A stretch of DNA of 31,158 nucleotides. Origin: Halieaceae bacterium. Lineage in GTDB: Bacteria > Pseudomonadota > Gammaproteobacteria > Pseudomonadales > Halieaceae. A program made the position numbers and the translations under genes. How positions within the stretch are numbered: position 1 is the first letter of the stretch; each line of letters starts with the position of its first letter. Below the pieces are notes generated by a model, which saw nothing but the letters and a program-made list of their open reading frames with translations, had not been told where the DNA came from and ran no database searches. The stretch lies in the NCBI GenBank assembly GCA_003523185.1, contig DPGN01000059.1, positions 1 through 31,158 on the forward strand, written 5' to 3'. Shown here piece after piece: positions 8,678 to 15,090 of the stretch.

Positions 8678-8725
8678 CTGGCTAGTGCCAGCCCATTGTC
8701 TAGGCTCATAAGAGGCCTTGAGCCT
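8678..8725 (+). promoter_or_regulatory. Two stem-loops in the leader of the duplicated exported protein
   Basis: CTGGC(TAGT)GCCAG spans 8678-8691. AGGCTCA (8702-8708) pairs with TGAGCCT (8719-8725) around a 10-nt loop. Both are perfect stems and neither is followed by a T run. They sit between the upstream terminator and the ribosome binding site at 8738-8745, so they would be in the 5' leader if transcription starts right after the terminator. Function unknown; the second repeat could instead be a protein-binding site. Confidence 0.4.
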
Positions 8726-8737
8726 TACAACTAAAAT

Positions 8738-8745
8738 GAGAGGGG
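8738..8745 (+). promoter_or_regulatory. Ribosome binding site fixing the start at 8752
   Basis: GAGAGGGG abuts an ATG at 8746 with no spacing, which would be unusable, but lies 6 nt before the in-frame ATG at 8752. The start at 8752 is therefore preferred. Confidence 0.7.
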
Positions 8746-8751
8746 ATGATT

Positions 8752-9489
8752 ATGTTGAAGTATTGTGTAGCAATGGCTGTGTCGGTATTTGCAGCTACTT
8801 CGTTTGCCGCCCATCACGAAGAGCCCGCGCCTATGATTGCTGAAATCTACGCGTGCACGCTGAATGATGGATATACGACTGCGGACTTGGTTTCGTTTGC
8901 GCGTGAGGATTTTAAGGCCTTTGCGGATAAGCATCAGATGGCCATGAATACCTTTATTTGGGAGGCCGTTGCAGTAACACCGCCAGCCGATGAGCCCGAC
9001 TTACGATGGGTAAATTACTTCCCTGCATGGACTGACTATTTCGCGGGAGACAAAGCCTGGCGCGCGCATGGTGAAAAGGTTGCGGCCGGCATTTTCGAGC
9101 AAGTCACCTGTGATAAGGCAATCACTGCAGCGGTTCACAATGCTGGCGCGCAGCCTGGAAGTGCGGACGAGAAGCCGCTGATTACCATGCCCTGCCAGTT
9201 GAAAGAGGGTAAAACCATAGAGGATGCGCTCAAGTATCGAAAAGGCGTCAATGCCATTGCTAATGAGCTGATCGATGGCTCGGTAGGCAGCGCTGTTTTC
9301 ACACCGGCATTGGGCGCGTCGGGTGTCGACTATGTCGCTATGGTGGCGGGTACCACCGCTGATATGGCCGCCATGATGGACAATGTCCGAACTATGAAAG
9401 CCGTGAAGGCACTGCAAGAGGCAGGTCTTGATAATCCGGGAGATTGTGCGACCAACTTACACAAATCCTACCTCGTGATTCAGCGGTAG
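8752..9489 (+). CDS. Exported protein of two tandem Cys-containing repeats, function unknown
   Basis: A 245-residue protein from the ATG at 8752. Residues 1-20 form a signal peptide ending in SFAA before HHEE, so the mature protein is in the periplasm or outside. I do not recognise a named family. The mature part looks like an internal duplication. Repeat 1 (about 31-122) starts with YACTLNDGYTT and ends at VTC. Repeat 2 (about 144-234) starts with MPCQLKEGKTI and ends at GDC. The four mature cysteines are C35, C120, C148 and C232, with spacings of 85 and 84 residues, so one disulfide per repeat is plausible. The strand/helix pattern could suit a dimeric alpha/beta-barrel or ferredoxin-like fold, but this is a guess. 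It probably shares a transcript with the GST-like gene 55 bp downstream. Confidence 0.85.
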   Translation: MLKYCVAMAVSVFAATSFAAHHEEPAPMIAEIYACTLNDGYTTADLVSFAREDFKAFADKHQMAMNTFIWEAVAVTPPADEPDLRWVNYFPAWTDYFAGDKAWRAHGEKVAAGIFEQVTCDKAITAAVHNAGAQPGSADEKPLITMPCQLKEGKTIEDALKYRKGVNAIANELIDGSVGSAVFTPALGASGVDYVAMVAGTTADMAAMMDNVRTMKAVKALQEAGLDNPGDCATNLHKSYLVIQR

Positions 9490-9506
9490 TAATCGCTGTC
9501 GCTCAT

Positions 9507-9543
9507 GCGCCCTCTGGGTTAGCCTGTGGCAGGCAGGGGGCGC
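9507..9543 (+). promoter_or_regulatory. Hairpin occluding the Shine-Dalgarno of the GST-like gene
   Basis: GCGCCCTCTG (9507-9516) pairs with CAGGGGGCGC (9534-9543): 10 pairs with one G-U. Inside it CCTG (9523-9526) pairs with CAGG (9530-9533) around a 3-nt loop, giving a stacked structure. The 3' arm contains the whole AGGGGG ribosome binding site (9535-9540) and stops 1 nt before the ATG at 9545. There is no T run, so it is not an ordinary terminator. Translational control is the natural reading. Confidence 0.55.
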
Positions 9544-9544
9544 T

Positions 9545-10654
9545 ATGGCTACAACCAAGAATTACGATGGGCTCGAGCTCCGCGGCTCGAGCATTTCCTA
9601 CTTCACGGGCAAGATGGAAAATTACTTTCGATTGAAGGGTATTCCCTATCGACTGGAAAGCATGGTTTTCCCCAAGGAAGAGGAGAGAAATAAGAAGGTC
9701 CTTGGCATTTCTCAAATGCCAACAGTCCAGCTACCCGATGGCCGCTGGATGACTGACAGCACCAAGATGATTGAGTGGTTTGAGGGTGCGTACCAAGACA
9801 ACCCGATTGTTCCAAGTGACCCTGTACAGGCCTTCGTCTGCTTCCTGCTTGAGGATTGGGCTGACGAGTGGTGGTGGCGACCGGCGATGCACTACCGCTG
9901 GTTTTACGAGGAAGGTGCACGATTTGCGTCGGGCCATTTGGCCCGCGAAGTGATGGGTGGTCTACATCTGCCGCTATTTGTTAAGCGAGCCATGCTTCGG
10001 AGGCGTCAGCGAAATGGCTACACGTGCGGCGACGGAATTGGCCCCGAGGCTGTCGCCGGCGTTGAGGCCGATGTAGAAGCGCTGTTCTCCCAGCTCGAGG
10101 GCATCTTTTCAAAGCGACGTTTTCTACTTGGCGATCGACCAACGCTGGCTGACATCGGTTTTTCCGGACCCTTCTTTCGACATTTCGCTCTGGACCCAAT
10201 ACCGCTTCAACTACTTCGGCACGCAGCACCCAATACGCTGGAGTGGGTCATGCGTTTGTGGAATAGCAGTCCCGCATCTGCTGTGGGGTCGTTAGTCGAT
10301 GGCGTGCCTGATGATATCCGTGCCCTACTGATGCATACAGCCAGAGGCTACCTTCCCTACCTGAACGCTAACGTTGAGGCGGTCCGGCGAGGTGATTCGC
10401 ATTTTACCGCCACCGTTGATGGCGTTACCTATCAAGGCGCGAGGTCCTCGCAGTACCGTGTTTGGTGTCTCGATGAATTGCGAAGGCATTATCGCGAGCT
10501 TGAGCAAAGCGACTCAGCAAAGCTCGAGCCCTTACTGAGAGAGACCGGGATTTGGGAACCACTCTGGGCAGCCGATGGTTTGCCATTGCTGAAGGACCAG
10601 GAGAGCAGACTCCCGTTTTGGGGAGATAGCAAGATGACCAAGGTGAACGAATAG
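9545..10654 (+). CDS. Glutathione S-transferase-like protein with long C-terminal extension
   Basis: A 369-residue cytoplasmic protein. Residues about 14-82 look like the thioredoxin-fold GST N-domain, with the cis-proline motif QMPTV (57-61; P59) and the gamma-glutamyl-binding DS (71-72) before the helix KMIEWFE. Residues about 165-245 match the all-helical C-domain, including LGDRPTLADIGF (195-206) with the conserved N-capping D203. The protein is much longer than the usual 200-230 residues. It has an insert around 83-165 rich in W, R and H, and a tail from about 250 to 369. The catalytic Ser/Tyr/Cys is not obvious. It may bind glutathione without classic transferase chemistry. The ATG has AGGGGG 4 nt upstream, held inside a hairpin (9507-9543). 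It follows the duplicated exported protein at 55 bp, probably in the same operon. Confidence 0.85.
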   Translation: MATTKNYDGLELRGSSISYFTGKMENYFRLKGIPYRLESMVFPKEEERNKKVLGISQMPTVQLPDGRWMTDSTKMIEWFEGAYQDNPIVPSDPVQAFVCFLLEDWADEWWWRPAMHYRWFYEEGARFASGHLAREVMGGLHLPLFVKRAMLRRRQRNGYTCGDGIGPEAVAGVEADVEALFSQLEGIFSKRRFLLGDRPTLADIGFSGPFFRHFALDPIPLQLLRHAAPNTLEWVMRLWNSSPASAVGSLVDGVPDDIRALLMHTARGYLPYLNANVEAVRRGDSHFTATVDGVTYQGARSSQYRVWCLDELRRHYRELEQSDSAKLEPLLRETGIWEPLWAADGLPLLKDQESRLPFWGDSKMTKVNE

Positions 10655-10763
10655 CGGCAAGCTAGCTGAGCTCTGGACTTCACATAGCCATGGCCCATTT
10701 CGGGGAATGCCTACAGAAGCTGCCGGCTCTGATAATCGTTGGCGCGATGTTTTTATTGGGCAA

Positions 10764-11372
10764 CTAGTTTTTCAGCAAAGTTAGTACTTCTTCTAACCCC
10801 AGTACATCGACGTACTTTGCGTTGAGGTCATATATGTTTGCTTGGTGGGCGCTTGGATCACGGTCCCCCGTAGCTTCCTTCGGAACAACGACCTTGAAGT
10901 TGTGCTGCAGTCCATCGACGGCCGATGCTCGCACACAACCGCTGGTCGTGAGTCCGGTCACCACAAGCGAGTCGACACCCTCGCTTCGTAATTGACCGGC
11001 TAAATTAGTCCCATGAAACGCACTGGCATGTGTTTTCTCAATGATGGTGTCCGAAGAGGAAAGAGGCAGCCGCGGATCAATCTCACACCAATGGGAGCCT
11101 CGAGTCAGAACATTTAATGCAGGCACTCGCGCGCGAAAAACAGAGGCTTGATCATCGTTGTCGTAAACCACAGTGGTAAGGAAGACCGGGAGGCTTAGCG
11201 CATGGAAGATATCCATAAGCTGGCGGTTTGCCTCGACCACTGAGTCAGCTTCGCTACCCAGGGGGCAGTCAGGATCGGTGAAACCCTTGATTACATCTAC
11301 GACCAGTAGCGCCGGAGATTCACCGAGTCCCTGCGCTTCGCGTGCTAGTGCCTTGCGGTCTGTGCTCGACAT
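10764..11372 (-). CDS. Isochorismatase-fold cysteine hydrolase (N-carbamoylsarcosine amidase-like)
   Basis: A 202-residue cytoplasmic hydrolase. The Asp-Lys-Cys triad of the isochorismatase/nicotinamidase superfamily is visible: D26 (LLVVDVIKG), K113 (IIEKTHASAF) and C146 (TTSGCVRASAVDG). FTDPDCPLG (31-39), PVFLTTVVYDNDD (62-74) and EIDPRL (97-102) are the pattern I associate with N-carbamoylsarcosine amidase and maleamate amidohydrolase rather than true isochorismatases. Those enzymes hydrolyse an N-carbamoyl or amide group to release ammonia. The link to HyuAB nearby is suggestive, because N-methylhydantoin hydrolysis yields N-carbamoylsarcosine, but the two are not in one operon. ATG at 11372 has AGGGGTGG upstream on the minus strand. 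It converges on the GST-like gene and is divergent from the VOC gene. Confidence 0.9.
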   Translation of the reverse strand: MSSTDRKALAREAQGLGESPALLVVDVIKGFTDPDCPLGSEADSVVEANRQLMDIFHALSLPVFLTTVVYDNDDQASVFRARVPALNVLTRGSHWCEIDPRLPLSSSDTIIEKTHASAFHGTNLAGQLRSEGVDSLVVTGLTTSGCVRASAVDGLQHNFKVVVPKEATGDRDPSAHQANIYDLNAKYVDVLGLEEVLTLLKN

Positions 11373-11504
11373 TGAGCCACCCCTGTAAAACCAAGCGTTT
11401 ATGATGCTACGTAGATTAGCTGAGTCGCAAGCGCCGCTCGATTGACCGGGTAAAACCTGACCATAGAGCTGGTTGGGCGCAATGTCACTCCAGCGATGTC
11501 AGAT

Positions 11505-11512
11505 AGAGGAGG
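11505..11512 (+). promoter_or_regulatory. Ribosome binding site fixing a GTG start at 11520
   Basis: AGAGGAGG lies 7 nt before the in-frame GTG at 11520, the best-placed start for the VOC gene. The in-frame ATG at 11496 has no comparable site and would place this sequence inside the coding region. Confidence 0.75.
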
Positions 11513-11519
11513 CGCTCAG

Positions 11520-11942
11520 GTGTCAGAAAAGTTCGACTTGACCCATGTTCATCACGTGAATTTATTGGTCCGCGATATCGAAAGCGCAAAGCGCGGCTAT
11601 CGCGCCAAATTCAATATTGATTTTATCGACGAGTCGCTTCCCTCACGCGGCGTTCTCACGTCGCGGTTTCGTGTTGGTGAATCGTGGCTTGTCTTTATCC
11701 AACCCATTGCTGAAGGTGAGCCCATGCGGCAGCTCCGAGAGCGCGGTGAGGGATTGTTTTTGTTGTCACTGGGTGTCGCTCAGTGTGAGGACGAAATACC
11801 AACGCATTCCTATCACGGAGGAGAAACCGACGGTGCACTATCTGCAGTACGCGATGGGATCTCGGGTTGGCGGGTAGCAGACTTCGAAGTCGCTGGCGAA
11901 CCCAAAGGGCAGCTGCAACTTGCTTTCCCCCGAACTGACTAA
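11520..11942 (+). CDS. Small VOC-superfamily (glyoxalase/bleomycin-resistance fold) protein
   Basis: A 140-residue protein from the GTG at 11520. HVHHVNLLVRDIESAKRGY near the N-terminus is the typical opening strand and helix of a vicinal-oxygen-chelate module, where the histidine is usually a metal ligand. GESWLVFIQP forms the second strand of the motif. VOC proteins include dioxygenases, epimerases and glyoxalases that use a divalent metal. Only one and a half modules are visible here, so it may act as a dimer. Catalytic function cannot be assigned; methylmalonyl-CoA-epimerase-like or lactoylglutathione-lyase-like roles are both possible. It is divergent from the isochorismatase-fold gene and precedes the HMG-CoA-lyase gene by 145 bp containing a large inverted repeat. 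Confidence 0.8.
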   Translation: MSEKFDLTHVHHVNLLVRDIESAKRGYRAKFNIDFIDESLPSRGVLTSRFRVGESWLVFIQPIAEGEPMRQLRERGEGLFLLSLGVAQCEDEIPTHSYHGGETDGALSAVRDGISGWRVADFEVAGEPKGQLQLAFPRTD

Positions 11943-11954
11943 GTTGTGTAGTCT

Positions 11955-12017
11955 CAATTTCAATCTACAGTCTAGCCAGGGCGGTACAAACAAAGTAGAT
12001 ATACAGGATTGAGATTG
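11955..12017 (+). repeat. Inverted repeat between the VOC and HMG-CoA-lyase genes
   Basis: CAATTTCAATC (11955-11965) is the reverse complement of GATTGAGATTG (12007-12017) apart from one pair that can wobble. A further TCTAC/GTAGA pair (11964-11968 and 11995-11999) could form an alternative inner stem. It has no T run. It may be a leader structure or an operator for the downstream lyase-HyuAB run. Confidence 0.4.
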
Positions 12018-12087
12018 CTTCTCCGCGCTATCAAAAAGGAAAAATAACAGTGCGGTGACTTGATGCTTTTCTAGGGTGAGTGAATAG

Positions 12088-12996
12088 ATGACCGATTTTG
12101 TCACGATTAAGGAAGTAGCTGCGCGGGACGGCCTGCAAGCTCAGTCCGTCGAGATCACACTGGAGCAGCGGCGAGATTTGATTGAAGCACTGGTCAAAGC
12201 GAAGGTGCCAGAGCTCGAGATTGGCTCCTTTGTCTCTCCAAAAGCGGTGCCGCAGATGGCGGGAACGGATAAGCTGGCGAGAACGTTGCCCAAGTCAGGA
12301 GTCAAGTTCAGCGCGCTCGTGCCGAACATGAAGGGCTACGAAATCGCGCGCCGTGAGGGGATAGATCAGATTGCGATTGTGCTCTCAGCGACAGAGCAGA
12401 TGAATCAGAACAATATCCGAAAGAGCCTCGACGACACCTTTGCCATGGCGGGCGATATTTTGGCGCGTGCGCAGGACGAAAGCGTTGAGATCCACGCCTA
12501 CTTGGCGGTTGCTTTCGAGTGTCCCTACGAGGGGAAAGTTGCCTCGTCAGTGGTACTTGAGCAAGTCAGCGAGTTGATGCGAAACGCGCCGGCGAGACTT
12601 GTTATTGCCGACACCATCGGCGCTGCGAATCCCCGAGATGTTAAGTCGATGATGACGGAGCTCGTCAGCCAATACGGTGCTGAGCGACTGGGCTGTCACT
12701 TTCATGACACACGGGCGATGGGGCTGGCCAATGTCTTTGCGGCGCTCGATGCCGGTGTCCGTCAGTTCGATAGCTCTGCGGGTGGCTTGGGTGGGTGTCC
12801 GTTTGCCCCGGGGGCAAAAGGCAATGTTGCGACTGAGGATGTTGTCATGCTGTGCGAGAGCTCTGGTTTATCGACGGGCGTCGATATGGAGGCGCTTTTA
12901 CAAAGCGTTGAGTGCTTGACGCAGATGATGGGTGCTCAGCAGGGTGGCCGCGCGCATTACTGGCTTACGAATAACTGGCAAAAGATCGCCAGCTAA
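12088..12996 (+). CDS. Hydroxymethylglutaryl-CoA lyase family enzyme
   Basis: A 302-residue DRE-TIM metallolyase, full length for bacterial HMG-CoA lyase. The reaction of the type enzyme is HMG-CoA to acetyl-CoA plus acetoacetate in leucine breakdown. Visible are the RDGLQ motif (13-17), the metal-binding H204 and H206 (CHFHDTRAMGLAN) and the signature GGLGGCPFAPGAKGN (232-246) with catalytic C237. The active site therefore appears intact. No other leucine-degradation gene (isovaleryl-CoA dehydrogenase, methylcrotonyl-CoA carboxylase) is nearby. Instead it is followed 24 bp later by hyuA, so a 3-hydroxyacyl-CoA other than HMG-CoA may be the true substrate (inference). The ATG has AGGGTGA about 9 nt upstream. 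Confidence 0.92.
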   Translation: MTDFVTIKEVAARDGLQAQSVEITLEQRRDLIEALVKAKVPELEIGSFVSPKAVPQMAGTDKLARTLPKSGVKFSALVPNMKGYEIARREGIDQIAIVLSATEQMNQNNIRKSLDDTFAMAGDILARAQDESVEIHAYLAVAFECPYEGKVASSVVLEQVSELMRNAPARLVIADTIGAANPRDVKSMMTELVSQYGAERLGCHFHDTRAMGLANVFAALDAGVRQFDSSAGGLGGCPFAPGAKGNVATEDVVMLCESSGLSTGVDMEALLQSVECLTQMMGAQQGGRAHYWLTNNWQKIAS

Positions 12997-13020
12997 ACAA
13001 ACAGATAAGAGGACATAAAC

Positions 13021-15075
13021 ATGTCATACCGTCTTGGCGTCGATGTAGGAGGAACGTTTACCGATTTCCTCTTGCTCAATGAAGACACGGGCGAGACCAA
13101 GACGGCTAAAGTGCCGTCGACTCCCGAGGACTCATCGATAGGTGTATTGAATGGTGTCGCAAAAATCTGCGATTCCTCAGGTATTGACCCTTCCGATATC
13201 AAACTGGTGATGCACGGAACCACGGTTGCCACGAACGCCGTTTTGACCGGGCGCGGTGCAAAGGTTGGTCTCATTACAACCTCAGGATTTGAAGACACGT
13301 TACAGGTGGCTCGCTCGTTTTGCCCAGGTGGCCTCGGTGGCTGGGTCACTTTTGTTAAAAAGCCTTTGTTGGCACCACTTGAGCTCACTATCGGGGCTAA
13401 TGAGCGTATCGCCGCTGATGGCAGTGTTGTCACAGGACTTGATGAGGCCGCGCTGCGCGAATCGTTGCAAATCGGCATAGCTGACGATATCGAGGCGCTC
13501 ACGATCTGTTTTATCAATGCCTATATCAACGGCGAACACGAGCAGCGTGCGCGTGAAATTGCGCAAGAGTTCTTCCCGAATATACCTATTTCAATTTCGA
13601 GCGAAGTCGTCCCGGAGATGCAGGAATACGAGCGTACCGAGACGACAGTTGTGAACAGCTATGTTCGCCCGGAGGTTGCGCGGTATGTGAATAATCTTCA
13701 GGGCGCATTGAACGAGCGCTTGGGTGACGACACGCAGCTGTCAATTTTACGTTCCGACGGTGGCCTCGCATCGAGTCGCGCTGCGGCTGAATCCCCGGTA
13801 AACCTCCTGATGTCGGGTCCTGCGGGTGGCGTTACAGGCGCCTTGTTCTTCTGCACGAAAGCCGGCTTTAGCAATATTTTGACCTTCGACATGGGTGGCA
13901 CCTCTACCGACGTGGCGCTTATCCAAAACGGTCGCGCGCGCGTGCGTCGAGAGACCTTCGTCGGCGATGTACGTGTTCGGGCGCCGTCGGTTGACGTTCG
14001 TACTGTAGGCGCAGGCGGTGGTTCAATCGCCTTTGTACCAGAATTAACCAAAGCTTTGCGCGTTGGCCCTGAGTCCGCGGGTGCGGTGCCGGGTCCCGCC
14101 TGTTACATGAAGGGTGGTGAGGCGCCGACGGTTTGTGACGCCAACGTCGTTCTAGGATATCTACCCTCAGACGTACAGCTGGGTGGCGATATGCAGATCA
14201 ACCGGGATGCATCTGTCGCGGCGGTTCAGAGCGTCGCGGATGCTATGGGTGTTGACCTGATGGCGGCTGCAGAAGGCATTATTAAGATTGTCAACGAATC
14301 GATGTTTGGTGCTCTTAGGCTTGTTTCGGTCGAGCAGGGATATGATCCCCGAGACTTCGCATTGGTCGGATTTGGTGGTGCGGGGCCATTGCACGCTAAC
14401 GCACTTGGCATCCTGACCGAAGCCTGGCCCGTCATCGTTCCCCCGGGTCCAGGCGTTCTCTGTGCTTACGGTGATGCAACCACGCGTGTGCAGGATGAGG
14501 CCGCGAGGACTTACATCACAATGGCGTCGGATCTCACCACCGACAAGCTCGCGGACGATTTACTGACGCTCAAAGCGCGCGCCAGCGAATCGCTAATTGA
14601 GGACGGCATTGCGGAGGATCGCCTAGAGGTTACTTACCAGGCAGATCTTCGTTATGCCGGTCAGGCCTTCCAGATCACGGTCGAATTCACCGAGTCGGAG
14701 CTCAGGGAGAAAGGCGTTGCCGTACTTACGGATCAATTCGATGCAGAGCACGAGCAGCTATTCACCTTCAAGCTGGGCGATGGGCACGAAATTTTGATGA
14801 TCCGTGCTGTTGTCGGCGCTTCGGTTACTTTGAAAGCGGACATCTCCATTCCCAAAGGTTCGGGCGATGTCAGTGGTGCGCTGATTCATCAGAGCCGATT
14901 CTTCTACGAGGGAGACTGGCACGACGCGGGCATTTACGACCGAGGGCGCCTTGGAGCAGAGGACGTAGTGTTGGGCCCAGCGATTGTCTCCGAGATGGAT
15001 TCGACCACGGTCGTTTTGCCAGGGTATTCAGCAACTTTAGACACGGTGGGCAACTTGCTCATCCAACCTGCGTAA
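13021..15075 (+). CDS. hyuA: Hydantoinase/oxoprolinase subunit A (ATP-binding)
   Basis: A 684-residue protein of the HyuA family, the ATP-using half of N-methylhydantoinase, 5-oxoprolinase and the related acetone and acetophenone carboxylases. The actin-like ATPase motifs are clear: DVGGTFTD (8-15), MHGTTVATNA (64-73), FDMGGTSTDVAL (289-300) and GAGGGSIA (330-337). GPESAGAVPGPACY (349-362) and GFGGAGPLHA (450-459) are family-typical. The protein would phosphorylate a carbonyl oxygen to drive ring opening or carboxylation. It is translated from an ATG with AAGAGGA 8 nt upstream, 24 bp after the lyase and 15 bp before hyuB, so the three almost certainly form one operon. Whether the substrate is a lactam, a hydantoin or a ketone cannot be told from sequence. 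Confidence 0.95.
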   Translation: MSYRLGVDVGGTFTDFLLLNEDTGETKTAKVPSTPEDSSIGVLNGVAKICDSSGIDPSDIKLVMHGTTVATNAVLTGRGAKVGLITTSGFEDTLQVARSFCPGGLGGWVTFVKKPLLAPLELTIGANERIAADGSVVTGLDEAALRESLQIGIADDIEALTICFINAYINGEHEQRAREIAQEFFPNIPISISSEVVPEMQEYERTETTVVNSYVRPEVARYVNNLQGALNERLGDDTQLSILRSDGGLASSRAAAESPVNLLMSGPAGGVTGALFFCTKAGFSNILTFDMGGTSTDVALIQNGRARVRRETFVGDVRVRAPSVDVRTVGAGGGSIAFVPELTKALRVGPESAGAVPGPACYMKGGEAPTVCDANVVLGYLPSDVQLGGDMQINRDASVAAVQSVADAMGVDLMAAAEGIIKIVNESMFGALRLVSVEQGYDPRDFALVGFGGAGPLHANALGILTEAWPVIVPPGPGVLCAYGDATTRVQDEAARTYITMASDLTTDKLADDLLTLKARASESLIEDGIAEDRLEVTYQADLRYAGQAFQITVEFTESELREKGVAVLTDQFDAEHEQLFTFKLGDGHEILMIRAVVGASVTLKADISIPKGSGDVSGALIHQSRFFYEGDWHDAGIYDRGRLGAEDVVLGPAIVSEMDSTTVVLPGYSATLDTVGNLLIQPA

Positions 15076-15090
15076 TCGGGGAGACTTATC

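Noticed and set aside
9001..9417. A 138-codon open frame antisense to the duplicated exported protein
   Set aside because: It is fully overlapped by a gene with a signal peptide and a good ribosome binding site, and has no recognisable motif.
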